Assembly: GCF_015291705.1 (NCBI RefSeq)
Contig: NZ_CP030050.1
Coordinates: forward strand, 8,184,001-8,248,000
Direction: 5' to 3'
DNA from: Bradyrhizobium arachidis
GTDB taxonomy: Bacteria > Pseudomonadota > Alphaproteobacteria > Rhizobiales > Xanthobacteraceae
DNA: 64,000 nucleotides
In this document: piece by piece, positions 41,888-49,779 of the stretch
How positions within the stretch are numbered: the stretch's first letter is position 1
Layout: each line of letters opens with the position of its first letter
The notes under the pieces: model-generated
The model's database searches: none
The model's input: the letters and a program-made list of their open reading frames with translations, nothing else
Told to the model about the DNA's origin: nothing
Made by a program: the position numbers and the translations under genes

Positions 41888-42010
41888 CAGGCGGGTGGCC
41901 GTTCCTTCGGGCGGATCACCTTTCCGGCCCGCTTCTCGTTGATTAGTTCGAGCAGTGCGCTCTCGTAGTGGTCCTCGAACTTCTCAGGATCGAATGTGCC
42001 GGCCTTCTTC
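41888..42010 (-). pseudogene. C-terminal remnant of a Ku protein
   Basis: A short in-frame segment reads GTFDPEKFEDHYESALLELI then NEKRAGKVIRPKERPP, which matches the C-terminal part of bacterial Ku, the DNA-end-binding protein of non-homologous end joining. The sequence upstream in all frames is unrelated and Arg-rich, and nothing of the beta-barrel core remains. With the broken ligase at 47.5 kb this looks like a decayed NHEJ locus. Confidence 0.65.
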
Positions 42011-42676
42011 CTCCGACCGAGGCGGGAACCTTTGCCGGTACGGCGGCAAACTGGTTGAGGAGGACGAAAATCCTCGCCATAGCGGGTGCGCTCGCGATTG
42101 CTGCCGCCACAGAACGCGCGGCCTACGGCTCGACTGCAGGTCACCGCCGTTGCCCTGAGCGACGCGGCGCAGGCCGCGTCAGGTGTCCACCAGTAGTCGA
42201 ATAGCGCATTCGAAACGATGAACGGCATTTTCCGTCGCCATCCTGCAAAGCCTTGCCATCGCGACTGAAATCACCGGGCGTCAGAGTGTCGGGAGGTGCT
42301 GCCGAGCGCGGAGTCCTAATTGACCGATCGGCAGATCAGAGCACTGGCGTACTTAACCTGGTTTATCGCCAGCGACCCGGCGCAGATGCATGCTGGCCTT
42401 GGCCGGCAACAGCCCTCTGCTGGCCCTGTGCTTTTGGCCTCAACTCAGTCCGCGAAGAGTTGGGGCCGTTTTTTGCGACGCCTCCGTGCGCGTGGTCATC
42501 GTGGGCTGGAAGATCGGCCGGCCGCCGAGCCACTCGCCTTGGCGGGCCGTCTGCGGACGGCTGGCGCGGCTGTATTGACGCGCCTGCCGCCGAATCCACA
42601 TTGCGAGACCTTCCCGACAATGGAGCCGCAGAACGTTGGATGACCCTGTCCGACCGTGTAAAGTCGAACATGGAAT

Positions 42677-42853
42677 TTGTACTTGAGCCGGGAGCTTCTA
42701 AACGGCGGAGATCGCGAGAGCCGACGCCTGATCGCCGAACAACTCTTGCGAGCAGCCGAAGCCGGCCGAGGCATGTTGGACGAGCTTCGCAGCGCGGCAC
42801 TCCAGGCCTTCGCGAGCGAACGCGGCATCAACGAGTTGCTGGGACCGGCTTGA
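42677..42853 (+). CDS. Small helical hypothetical protein (58 residues)
   Basis: It reads LYLSRELLNGGDRESRRLIA then EQLLRAAEAGRGMLDELRSAALQAF and ends INELLGPA. It is strongly helix-like and charged, unlike the overlapping frames. Only a TTG start (42677) is available and no good ribosome binding site is seen. Confidence 0.35.
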   Translation: MYLSRELLNGGDRESRRLIAEQLLRAAEAGRGMLDELRSAALQAFASERGINELLGPA

Positions 42854-42890
42854 ACGGAACCGTCAAAAACGTCGCGACGTTACTGCTGCG

Positions 42891-43319
42891 TCACCATTGT
42901 TTTTTGCATCGAACATGCCTCGCTACTTCTTCAACGTGTTTTATGGTCGCACAACCACCGATCACGTCGGTGAGGAATTTCCAGACCAAGACGCCACCTG
43001 GAAAGAGGCCACGGTACTGGCCGGTCAAATTCTGCAGGGCCTCCATGGCGATCTCGTCCCCGGTCGCGAATGGCGGGTGGAGGTGACCGACGAATTTGGA
43101 AATCGGCTCTTTATCCTGCGCATCCATGCCGAGGTGCCGTAGAGCGCGGCCCGCTCGGCACCTCGCTGTGACTTCGCGAAGCTGAACCAGCAGCCCTACT
43201 TCCAGCTCCCGAAGATTTCGCGCACTGACGCCCTCAGGAAACGGATCGATCAACTCGCGGCACCGGGCGAGCTTACGTTCAATTACCGCTTTTTCTGATC
43301 TTCGCTCACCTCGTTGCAA
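42891..43319 (-). CDS. Possible small protein on the strand opposite the DUF6894 gene
   Basis: The first part reads VIERKLARCRELIDPFPEGV then SARNLRELEVGLLVQLREVTARC, with a helical pattern typical of short Bradyrhizobium proteins (from memory). The start is TTG 43319. After about 55 residues the frame stays open only as the antisense of the DUF6894 gene, so the natural stop may have been lost. Low certainty. Confidence 0.3.
   Translation of the reverse strand: MQRGERRSEKAVIERKLARCRELIDPFPEGVSARNLRELEVGLLVQLREVTARCRAGRALRHLGMDAQDKEPISKFVGHLHPPFATGDEIAMEALQNLTGQYRGLFPGGVLVWKFLTDVIGGCATIKHVEEVARHVRCKKQW
42915..43142 (+). CDS. DUF6894-family protein (75 residues)
   Basis: It starts MPRYFFNVFYGRTTTDHVGE, then EFPDQDATWKEATVLAGQIL and WRVEVTDEFGNRLFILRIHAE. 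The PRYFF, D-x-x-G-E-E and final strand pattern match DUF6894, a small soluble family frequent in rhizobia. The ATG was chosen for the PRYFF start. No clear ribosome binding site. Unknown function. Confidence 0.65.
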   Translation: MPRYFFNVFYGRTTTDHVGEEFPDQDATWKEATVLAGQILQGLHGDLVPGREWRVEVTDEFGNRLFILRIHAEVP

Positions 43320-43397
43320 TGCACTGCAAAGGCGATTGTTCGCGAAGCCGCGACAAAACGGTCCTACCCCTTTTGGGATACAGCGAGCCGTCGTTTC

Positions 43398-43598
43398 TCA
43401 TTGCGAGAGCACGCCTCGGTCTGCGACATCCTGAACCGTTTTGATGGCCTCGGCGCGCCTCGCCAGTTCGTCGTAACTCTCGGCGGCTCTGCTCAAAGCC
43501 TCTCGGACTTGGCGATGCTCGGCGTTGTCCGCCTTGGTGCGAAACTCCTCAGCGCGCTTCCGCCAGTACCTGGGCGTGTGCATCCGCTCGATACTCAC
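43398..43598 (-). CDS. Small conserved protein, paralogue of the gene at 44743
   Basis: A 66-residue helical protein (TPRYWRKRAEEFRTKADNAE, REALSRAAESYDELARRAE). GTG 43598 is the likely start, since GGGGAG lies 7 bases upstream and the N terminus then aligns with the paralogue at 44743 (SIERMHTPRYW against GIELVHSPKYF). Function unknown; I recall many copies in Bradyrhizobium. Confidence 0.6.
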   Translation of the reverse strand: MSIERMHTPRYWRKRAEEFRTKADNAEHRQVREALSRAAESYDELARRAEAIKTVQDVADRGVLSQ

Positions 43599-43787
43599 GA
43601 CGCCACTCCCCGCTTGGTTCGTTCAAGTAAATTAATGGACCTCGTCCAGCGGTTCCGCTCGGTCGCCCGGCTTCGCCCGTGCGCCGAACAGCCCACACCA
43701 CGCTTGACCCAGCACTGGCCGTGCGCGCAGCGGCGCCTCTAGGCCTAGCGGCTTGCTTCTGGCCCTTTCCAGCGGAATCAATCTGCC

Positions 43788-44186
43788 ATGACCACGAAGT
43801 CGCGCGAATATCTGTTCGGGACCACGTTCCGCGTTCTGGCCGAACGCGCCCGCGACGCCCGCAAGGACGCGGACATCCTCGCCTGCCAGGCCTGGAATGC
43901 CCGCATGCTCGGTTTTCGAAGTCCTGCTCAGCCCTCCCCGACGCTTGGTGACGCGCTCAACGCTGGCTACCGCTATCTGGAGGTGACGTGCCTCGGCTTC
44001 GATACCCACCAGACCGTCGCGCTCGACATCATCCGGCGCGCGAAGACCACCCCGATCCACGAGCTGGAGCGCTACATGCGCCGCCGGCAGTGCTCCGCGC
44101 GCCAAGGGCGGCCATTCAAGCGCAGCCATTTGGTGGCCTTGCGGACCGCCAAGATTACGGCCGCCAATCCACCCTCCGTCTGGTAG
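43788..44186 (+). CDS. Conserved hypothetical protein (132 residues)
   Basis: The core reads LGDALNAGYRYLEVTCLGFDTHQTVALDIIRRAKTTPIHELERYMRRRQCSARQGRPFKRSHLVALR, with Cys residues in a pattern that suggests a degenerate zinc ribbon (CLGFD-THQT ... QCS). Relatives known to me from Bradyrhizobium end a few residues later in WWPGER; a TGG-TAG change seems to have shortened this copy. The start is ATG 43788. Function unknown. Confidence 0.6.
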   Translation: MTTKSREYLFGTTFRVLAERARDARKDADILACQAWNARMLGFRSPAQPSPTLGDALNAGYRYLEVTCLGFDTHQTVALDIIRRAKTTPIHELERYMRRRQCSARQGRPFKRSHLVALRTAKITAANPPSVW

Positions 44187-44252
44187 CCGGGGAGCGTTGA
44201 GAGATTCACTTTTCAACCCCCGCGCGATTAGAAGGGCGCGATGGTCGCCCGA

Positions 44253-44450
44253 CTACCAAGGCAATGTGAGGTTGCGGAGCGTCCACCGAATCTTGTCGAT
44301 CAGGCCCCGGTTGGTCGGATAGTCGGCGATCTTCCGCTCGCCCTTCCAAAGTTCGACGGCGCAATCTCCCGCCAGCTGCCGTGCGCCTTCTCTTGCAGTC
44401 TCGTCATTTGGCGAGACGAGCTTGACCTGCCTCACGAACCGACCCTTCAA
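44253..44450 (-). CDS. Small hypothetical protein, start uncertain
   Basis: The frame reads KGRFVRQVKLVSPNDETARE then GARQLAGDCAVELWKGERKIADY, a compact alternating strand-helix pattern. Protein-like sequence continues upstream of the TTG at 44450 (LSNDEYCVYLRGPLKGRFV) back to a stop at about 44515 without an ATG or GTG. The natural start codon may be lost (CTG near 44504), so this could be a decaying gene. Confidence 0.4.
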   Translation of the reverse strand: MKGRFVRQVKLVSPNDETAREGARQLAGDCAVELWKGERKIADYPTNRGLIDKIRWTLRNLTLPW

Positions 44451-44742
44451 AGGCCCGCGCAGGTAGACGCAATACTCGTCGTTCGAAAGCTTGTGCCCGT
44501 CACTCAGCTGACACCAACCTTACAGCCCGATTTCGAGCGGCCTTGTAAGGCATAAGTCATCGGGAAAACTTGCAATATGCCTTGAGAGGTAGTCCGGGGT
44601 TGATATTTGACCAGCTCCCGACCCGCTCCCCAGTCAACTTTCGCCGTCCGAGAGACTCTCGGCCAAAGTTGATAAGCTGCTCCTTGAACCAAATTGCCCA
44701 TCGCCAGTTACACGCGAAAAACCAGGCGTCGCGGAGTGCGTC

Positions 44743-44958
44743 ATGGGTATCGAGCTTGTGCATTCGCCGAAGTATTTTCGCAAGCGAGCCGGGGAGCTTC
44801 GTACCAAGGCTGACAATGCACAGCATCGGCAAGCGAAAGAAGCTCTTCGCCGCGTGGCAAAAACTTACGACGATCTCGCCCGCCGCGCCGAGCAGATCAG
44901 GACCGCTCTGGACTGCTCCGTAGCGTTAGAACAGCCCAATCAACCTTTGGAAAACTGA
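44743..44958 (+). CDS. Small conserved protein, paralogue of the gene at 43398
   Basis: A 71-residue helical protein (SPKYFRKRAGELRTKADNAQ, KEALRRVAKTYDDLARRAEQ). It is closely similar to the minus-strand protein at 43398-43598. ATG start. Unknown function. Confidence 0.6.
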   Translation: MGIELVHSPKYFRKRAGELRTKADNAQHRQAKEALRRVAKTYDDLARRAEQIRTALDCSVALEQPNQPLEN

Positions 44959-44993
44959 GCGGGCCGCAAATTCCAAGTGTGTGGAAAAACTTA

Positions 44994-45014
44994 GGCCGGC
45001 TCGATGAGCCGGCC
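44994..45014. terminator. Bidirectional rho-independent terminator
   Basis: GGCCGGCTC-GAT-GAGCCGGCC is followed by a T-rich tract on the plus strand and by AAGTTTTTCC on the minus strand. It serves the small gene at 44743 (+) and the outer-membrane protein gene at 45038 (-). Confidence 0.8.
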
Positions 45015-45037
45015 CGTTTGTTTTCAGCTGACGCTGT

Positions 45038-45820
45038 TTAGTACTTCGCGACGACCGGACCGCCCCAACGGTAGTTCACCCGAACGAGGCCCATGTCGAC
45101 ATCCTGTCCAATGCGCGCCGTTCCGAAAACACCCGCTGCCGGAGTGGTGAAGACCGTGTCGTGATGTCCGAGGAAGATATGATCATACTCGAAGCCCACC
45201 GACCAATTCGGTGCAAAACCGAACTCGATGCCGGCGCCAACCGTCGCGCCCCAACGCGTGTCGCGCGCGGACGCCAAGAGCGTGCCCGCGCCGACGAATC
45301 CAGGCGGAACGTAGCTGTCGAAGCGATCTCCGACCACAGCGGCACCGCCCTTCACGTACAGCAGCACGTTATTCCAGGCATAGCCCACCTGGCCAGTGAT
45401 CAAACCAAAGGAGTCGATTCGTGAGCGGTTATCCGCCCCGGTGAAAAGACCAATATTGCTGCCCGTGAAATCGGCCCAGTTACCCTGGCCCTCAACGCCG
45501 AACACCCAGTTGGCCGACTGCCAACGGTAGCCGATTTGACCACCAGCGGTGCCACCGGTGGCATTGTGGCAGCCTTCGGCAGCCGCCGGCACGACCGGAA
45601 CGACGCCAACCGCAACCACGTCCGCGCAGGTATGCGAGGAGCCATAACCTCCGTTAACGCCGATATAGAAGCCGCTCCAGTCATAGATTGTCGCGACCAT
45701 GGGCGGCGGCGCCTTGGTGTACGGCCGTGCAGCCAAGTCCGCTGCACTGGCTGGAGCCGACAAGCCCAGAGCCAGCGCTCCCGCGCCAGCGGCGACTGCA
45801 AACAGTTTCTTCATACGCAT
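45038..45820 (-). CDS. Outer-membrane beta-barrel protein, Omp25/RopB-like
   Basis: A 260-residue porin-family barrel. The signal peptide spans residues 1-27 (ending ASA). The mature part begins DLAARPYTKAPPP and contains alternating amphipathic strands: YDWSGFYIGVNGGYG, GGTAGGQIGYRWQSANWVFGVEGQGNWADF, LITGQVGYAWNNVLLYVKGGAAVV, WGATVGAGIEFGFAPNWSVGFEYDHIFLG and the C-terminal VNYRWGGPVVAKY. An extracellular loop holds two Cys. GGGGAG precedes the ATG. This type is abundant in Bradyrhizobium envelopes. Confidence 0.9.
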   Translation of the reverse strand: MRMKKLFAVAAGAGALALGLSAPASAADLAARPYTKAPPPMVATIYDWSGFYIGVNGGYGSSHTCADVVAVGVVPVVPAAAEGCHNATGGTAGGQIGYRWQSANWVFGVEGQGNWADFTGSNIGLFTGADNRSRIDSFGLITGQVGYAWNNVLLYVKGGAAVVGDRFDSYVPPGFVGAGTLLASARDTRWGATVGAGIEFGFAPNWSVGFEYDHIFLGHHDTVFTTPAAGVFGTARIGQDVDMGLVRVNYRWGGPVVAKY

Positions 45821-46181
45821 TGTCTCCCCAGGAAAGAACTTCAGTGAATCGGTGCGTTAACCCACCTGCATAGGAATGATAACCGCCTGACCCGCCCGTG
45901 GCTGTAGCGAGGTTGCAACACCTGTGTCAGACAACGCGGCCGAATTGTTGAACAACGCCAATAGTTTGGAACTGAAAGCTCGTTAGCGTGCATATACACG
46001 GTTCATCTTAGCAGATAGAAGGTTGAATATCCCGAGGCCGTGATGGGGTGGTTCCAAGGACCCCCACGGACGCTTGCGACCCACGCCTTATTGATACAAC
46101 CTTTGGGCGTTACGAAAATACTCACGCCAACAGGCTTTTATCTTTTACTTTACGCTCCGGTCGTAGTCCCTCGGAGGCCCA
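45821..46181. other. Intergenic region upstream of the barrel protein gene
   Basis: About 360 A/T-richer bases with the promoter region of the outer-membrane gene. No gene recognised. Confidence 0.5.
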
Positions 46182-46358
46182 ATGATTACCGCCACGCAAT
46201 GTTTAGAACTGGCACATCGATACAAAACATTGTCTCAGAAATCCGACATGTCCGAAGACCGCGCCTCGGTTATGAAAAATATCGCGAGAAGCTTTGCTGG
46301 TTTGGCAGGTCAATTGGACCGACTGAATGCACTCACCAGAGATGAACAAGTAAGTTAG
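46182..46358 (+). CDS. Small hypothetical protein (58 residues)
   Basis: MITATQCLELAHRYKTLSQK, then SDMSEDRASVMKNIARSFAG and LAGQLDRLNA: a helical protein with GGAGG 4 bases before the ATG. I recall such proteins as frequent in Bradyrhizobium. Unknown function. Confidence 0.6.
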   Translation: MITATQCLELAHRYKTLSQKSDMSEDRASVMKNIARSFAGLAGQLDRLNALTRDEQVS

Positions 46359-46430
46359 TTTGGTAACAGGGCGGCGTGACGGCCGGCTGGCTAAGTTGCA
46401 CGCCCCATGCGGTGGGAGCTGCTTCGCGTT

Positions 46431-46685
46431 TCACAGTGCGAAGATGTGGCGCGCCAGTCGGAGCGCAGCAGGTGAAGGCCACGTTAGTCGGACGATTGAG
46501 GGACTTCGTCGAGAGCCAGCTCGGCCGCGCGATTCGCTTTCCAGCACCGAGGCGAGAACCTTGTAGTGCGAGACCACCCGATCAAAGGCCGCGCGCTTAA
46601 TCTGCGACTTGGCCGCATCTCTCAATTGCTCGCACTTTACGATCTGTTCGCGCAAGCGAGCGAGATGTTCGAGCATATCCTTCAT
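46431..46685 (-). CDS. Small hypothetical protein (84 residues)
   Basis: The first 55 residues are helical and charged (LEHLARLREQIVKCEQLRDA, QIKRAAFDRVVSHYKVLASV). The last 25 are Arg/Ser/Pro-rich and may be an extension after loss of the usual stop. AGGGGAAC lies about 5 bases before the ATG at 46685. Confidence 0.5.
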   Translation of the reverse strand: MKDMLEHLARLREQIVKCEQLRDAAKSQIKRAAFDRVVSHYKVLASVLESESRGRAGSRRSPSIVRLTWPSPAALRLARHIFAL

Positions 46686-46772
46686 GCCGTTCCCCTTTTA
46701 GGGTTACCTCAGACAACCAGCTAGGGACGGTACAAAAGTGAACTTAACGCCACGGAACACGGACAGCACCGC

Positions 46773-46934
46773 TCAATGCTCGTAAGAGGTCTGCCTTTGT
46801 GCTTTCTGCGCCATCGCCATCCACTCTTCAGCCAGCTTTAGCCATGCCTCCTTGTCGGCAGCGCCATTGGCCTTCTGTGCCTCGTCGAGGCAAGCCGTCG
46901 CTTGGCGGAGGTATCTCGTGGCGTCATCTTCCAT
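46773..46934 (-). CDS. Small hypothetical protein (53 residues)
   Basis: MEDDATRYLRQATACLDEAQ, then KANGAADKEAWLKLAEEWMA and MAQKAQRQ: two likely helices in a TPR-like pattern. ATG 46934. No clear ribosome binding site. Unknown function. Confidence 0.5.
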   Translation of the reverse strand: MEDDATRYLRQATACLDEAQKANGAADKEAWLKLAEEWMAMAQKAQRQTSYEH

Positions 46935-47466
46935 GAGCTGAAAAATGCGGACGCGGCCCAAAAGTGCCCAAAACAAGTCGCAGGCGCTGGTCTGGAAAAA
47001 GCTCTGGCGGCCTGCGCCGCGTCGGTCGGACACCCGCGAAATAGGACAGGAACGTTTTGGCGAGTGCCAAGTTTTCCTGATACCCTTTCCGAAGGGTGAC
47101 CCCAAGTCGGCCCCAGCTCCATCGCCCCCCCTTGCGAGCTGGGGCCCTTTTCTTGCGAAGCCGCAGAGGGGGAAACTACCCCTCAAGCTGATCGCCAGTT
47201 AAGCGGCTGGGCCGTCAACCTACCGGGGAGCTGATCGGCAAGCTGCTTCAACCACCCCGAGCGCCCGTGGGAGCGGCCGAAACCCTGCGGCTGCGGCGGC
47301 GCGGGTGCGCCCTGCCCGGTCTGCAACATGGTCGGCCCCGACGAGATGCCATTGCTGCCCAACGGGTTCGAGACCAGCTTCACGACCACCGACATCATGC
47401 GTCCATTTCTTCGCAAGCCAACAAGGCAATAACCGCCTCTGAGCCACCGAGACCCACTTTTTGACG
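46935..47466. other. Intergenic region with a Cys-rich open frame
   Basis: About 530 bases without a supported gene. On the plus strand, 47235-47432 is open and reads ERPWERPKPCGCGGAGAPCP then VCNMVGPDEMPLLPNGFE, which looks protein-like with a CxC/CxxC zinc-ribbon pattern, but it has no start codon. It is probably a gene remnant. Confidence 0.4.
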
Positions 47467-48128
47467 ATGCGTACAGCGTTTGAGTTTTGCCTGCCCACGG
47501 CCGCCAAGGCCGTACCCGATGGCCCGACTGGATTCACGAAGTCAAATACGACGGCTACCGCCTGATGGTGGTGCGGGAGAACGACCGCGTGCGCCTGCTC
47601 ACCAGGAACGGCCACGACTGGACAAAGCGCTATCCCTTGATCGTCGAGGCGGCGCTGAAAAACCGGCAGAAGCGCTTCGTGATCGACGGCGAAGCCGTGG
47701 TGCTGACCATGACCGGCATCCCCGACTGGGACGCGCTGCATTCGCGCCAGCACGACGACGAGGTCCAGCTCTACGCCTTCGACATTCTCGCCGCCGACGG
47801 CGACGATTACCGCCGCCTGCCGCTGAAGCTGCGCAAGCCGCATCTTGCCCGACTGCTGCGGGGCCGCCCCGAGGGCATCTTCGCCGCACCGTTCGAGCAA
47901 GGCGAGATCGGACCCGACCTATTCCGGCACGCCTGCGTGCATGGCCTGGAAGGCTTGGTGTCCAAGCACGGCGACCGCGCCTATCGCGCTGGCCGCTGCG
48001 ACCATTGGATCAAGGTGAAGAACCGCAAGCACCCGGCGTTCGACCGCGTCCTCGACAGTTTCGACAGCACGAAGAGCGAGGGCGCGTCAGATGTTGATGT
48101 CCAGCACTGCATCCGCTCGGGTTCCTAA
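47467..48128 (+). pseudogene. ATP-dependent DNA ligase with a one-base deletion near the start
   Basis: From ATG 47467 the frame reads MRTAFEFCLPTAAKAVPDGP, then breaks. One missing C near 47523-47525 (GGCCCGAC for GGCCCCGAC) would join it to the main frame DWIHEVKYDGYRLMVV. The main frame has all ligase motifs: KYDGYR with the adenylated Lys, FVIDGEAVV, EGLVSKHGDRAYRAGR and HWIKVKN. The catalytic domain alone (about 200 residues) is typical of small LigD-like ligases. A shorter protein could start at GTG/ATG codons inside, but without the first strand. Confidence 0.8.
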
Positions 48129-48223
48129 ATTGAATGTCACAAGGGAACCGCCGGGCTGGCTTCGGCATATTGCATTTTGGAACTCGAACCCAACGGTTAG
48201 GACCCGTAGCCAGAGGTTGTGCC

Positions 48224-48424
48224 ATGACTCAGCGCCGCCGCGTCAAGCAAACCGCACCCCTTGAAGATCGCCTAGCCCAGGAAGCCCAGAAGTTAAGGGC
48301 GCAAGCCAGAAAACTCCCGCCCGGCGCAGAACGAGAGACCCTCCTGCGCAAAGCCCGCCAATATGACACCGGCTCACACATGAGCGAATGGCTGCACTCA
48401 CCCGGCCATCAGCCCCCCAGCTAA
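48224..48424 (+). CDS. Small hypothetical protein (66 residues)
   Basis: MTQRRRVKQTAPLEDRLAQE, then AQKLRAQARKLPPGAERETL and ARQYDTGSHMSEWLHSPG: basic and helical. GAGG lies 7 bases before the ATG. It is a type I recall as common in Bradyrhizobium. Unknown function. Confidence 0.6.
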   Translation: MTQRRRVKQTAPLEDRLAQEAQKLRAQARKLPPGAERETLLRKARQYDTGSHMSEWLHSPGHQPPS

Positions 48425-48442
48425 CTCTTCGGGTGGTGCCGG

Positions 48443-48685
48443 ATGTACAGCACCTCGTTGGATTTCGCTTATTCGCTTTACCGCGTACGAGAGGATACCG
48501 TTCTCCCCCAGCGCCGACACGCAGCTAGTTTGCGTGAGAGCATTGTTAAGTCGCGTCAACTGCTTGAGCGCTCGTACGAGCTTTTGGCTTTTGAGGTGCC
48601 CCGCACACGGCCGCCCGAAACAATGGACCCATCCTGCGATGACGCGGGTCAGAGTGTTCTTAAGTTCAATTCTGAACCATCTTAG
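48443..48685 (+). CDS. Possible small hypothetical protein (80 residues)
   Basis: The middle reads RRHAASLRESIVKSRQLLER then SYELLAFEV, a helical stretch resembling short Bradyrhizobium proteins. There is no clear ribosome binding site and the C-terminal part is not distinctive. Competing open frames exist on the minus strand. Confidence 0.35.
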   Translation: MYSTSLDFAYSLYRVREDTVLPQRRHAASLRESIVKSRQLLERSYELLAFEVPRTRPPETMDPSCDDAGQSVLKFNSEPS

Positions 48686-48788
48686 TTGTGATACGTTGGA
48701 CTGCATCACCGCCCGGCTCGTGGTATCTATCGGTGATGAGAACGCCTGTTTGCGCTCCCGCCCCCCCCCCCGCGGAAAGGAGTGCACT

Positions 48789-48983
48789 ATGTCAGGCACA
48801 CGTCCGTATTGCATCCTCCCCTCGACCGAACAAGTCGCCGAGTTGATTGCGGATACTCGTGAACTCACCGCGCGAACGATGGCGCTCCTGCGTTCGCACC
48901 CCAGTCCAGATTCCTTCGCGGGGCGCAAAACCCAAGAGCCGTTCCCTAAAGAGGAGGATTTGGCCGCGGCCGATGCGAACTAA
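48789..48983 (+). CDS. Small hypothetical protein (64 residues)
   Basis: MSGTRPYCILPSTEQVAELI, then ADTRELTARTMALLRSHPSP. AAAGGAG lies 7 bases before the ATG, a strong site. A C-tract of ten lies just upstream (48761-48770). Unknown function. Confidence 0.55.
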   Translation: MSGTRPYCILPSTEQVAELIADTRELTARTMALLRSHPSPDSFAGRKTQEPFPKEEDLAAADAN

Positions 48984-49010
48984 CCCCGCATTGGAATGTT
49001 ATCTGGGGTC

Positions 49011-49178
49011 ATGGATGATGACCTTTTAATCCAGCGCGCACAGGACGCCGAAGAAGAGGCGAGAAAGCTCGTGCGCCAACTCGAGCAACTCCGGAGCGCA
49101 CGCCACAAAGTTCGGCGAGCTCGGCGCTTGGATCAACCACTCCAGTGGTTCAGCGAGGACCACGAAGAGCACCAATAA
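49011..49178 (+). CDS. Small coiled-coil-like protein (55 residues)
   Basis: MDDDLLIQRAQDAEEEARKL, then VRQLEQLRSARHKVRRARRL: a continuous charged helix. ATG 49011 is preferred; an ATG five codons upstream (48996) is possible. It lies 27 bases after the previous small gene. Unknown function. Confidence 0.45.
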   Translation: MDDDLLIQRAQDAEEEARKLVRQLEQLRSARHKVRRARRLDQPLQWFSEDHEEHQ

Positions 49179-49183
49179 GACGT

Positions 49184-49495
49184 TCATCTGTCATTGCGGA
49201 TCGCGCATTTCTCCGCAAGCCGCATCATCACCTGATCGCGCCGCTGCGCCGACGCAGAGATCTCGCGTAGCAACAGCATGAAGCCCGCCAGGAACAGCAC
49301 GTTGAGGAGCGCCAGCGCCAACGGCTGCTGGCAACAATGAAGCTCGTGCGGTCGAAGGAACGGGCAAGGGTGCCAGGGATAACCGGTCGCGCAGCCAAAT
49401 CCGGCCATGCCGCCACAGCTACAGGCGCTCCTTGCGATGAATAGCGCGGCGACCGCCGGCCTGGACCTCGAGCGGATGTCGCTAGAAAAGCTCAT
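49184..49495 (-). CDS. Possible Cys-rich membrane protein (103 residues)
   Basis: It contains a Cys/Gly-rich stretch (RSACSCGGMAGFGCATGYPW) and one membrane helix (LALALLNVLFLAGFMLLL), ending in a basic tail. ATG 49495; no clear ribosome binding site. It is convergent with the small gene at 49011. Support is moderate. Confidence 0.35.
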   Translation of the reverse strand: MSFSSDIRSRSRPAVAALFIARSACSCGGMAGFGCATGYPWHPCPFLRPHELHCCQQPLALALLNVLFLAGFMLLLREISASAQRRDQVMMRLAEKCAIRNDR

Positions 49496-49548
49496 CAGGC
49501 CCGTGACACTCTTGAGAATTGACCAGCCTCCGTACTCACCGGCCCGAC

Positions 49549-49779
49549 ATGGGAACGCCGCAGGGACGACGGCGTTTTCCGGTCATGTTTATGTCGAACG
49601 TCGTCGAGCAATCCTTCAATATAGCTTGGGGCTTTCTCGTGAAGTCCGGAGAGATCACCCGACCGGACGCGACAGCAAACTTCCTACTCGAAAGCATCAG
49701 GACCCAAATGAGACTTGGGGAATATCGTCCTCTCATGCTCGCCAACAGAGCCATTCACGCCTTCCAGACCCGCAGGTAA
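49549..49779 (+). CDS. Small hypothetical protein (76 residues)
   Basis: The core reads VVEQSFNIAWGFLVKSGEIT then FLLESIRTQMRLGEYRPLML and NRAIHAFQ. The helix pattern and spacing resemble short rhizobial proteins I recall. ATG 49549 is used; an internal ATG ten codons later (49579) is also possible. Unknown function. Confidence 0.55.
   Translation: MGTPQGRRRFPVMFMSNVVEQSFNIAWGFLVKSGEITRPDATANFLLESIRTQMRLGEYRPLMLANRAIHAFQTRR

Noticed and set aside
42320..42643. Plus-strand frame MTDRQIRALAYLTWF...
   Set aside because: The first residues look protein-like but the rest is Arg/Ala-rich and it has no ribosome binding site; not enough support for a gene.
48398..48928. Minus-strand frame of 176 codons
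   Set aside because: It covers two short plus-strand frames, one with a strong ribosome binding site, and has no signals of its own.
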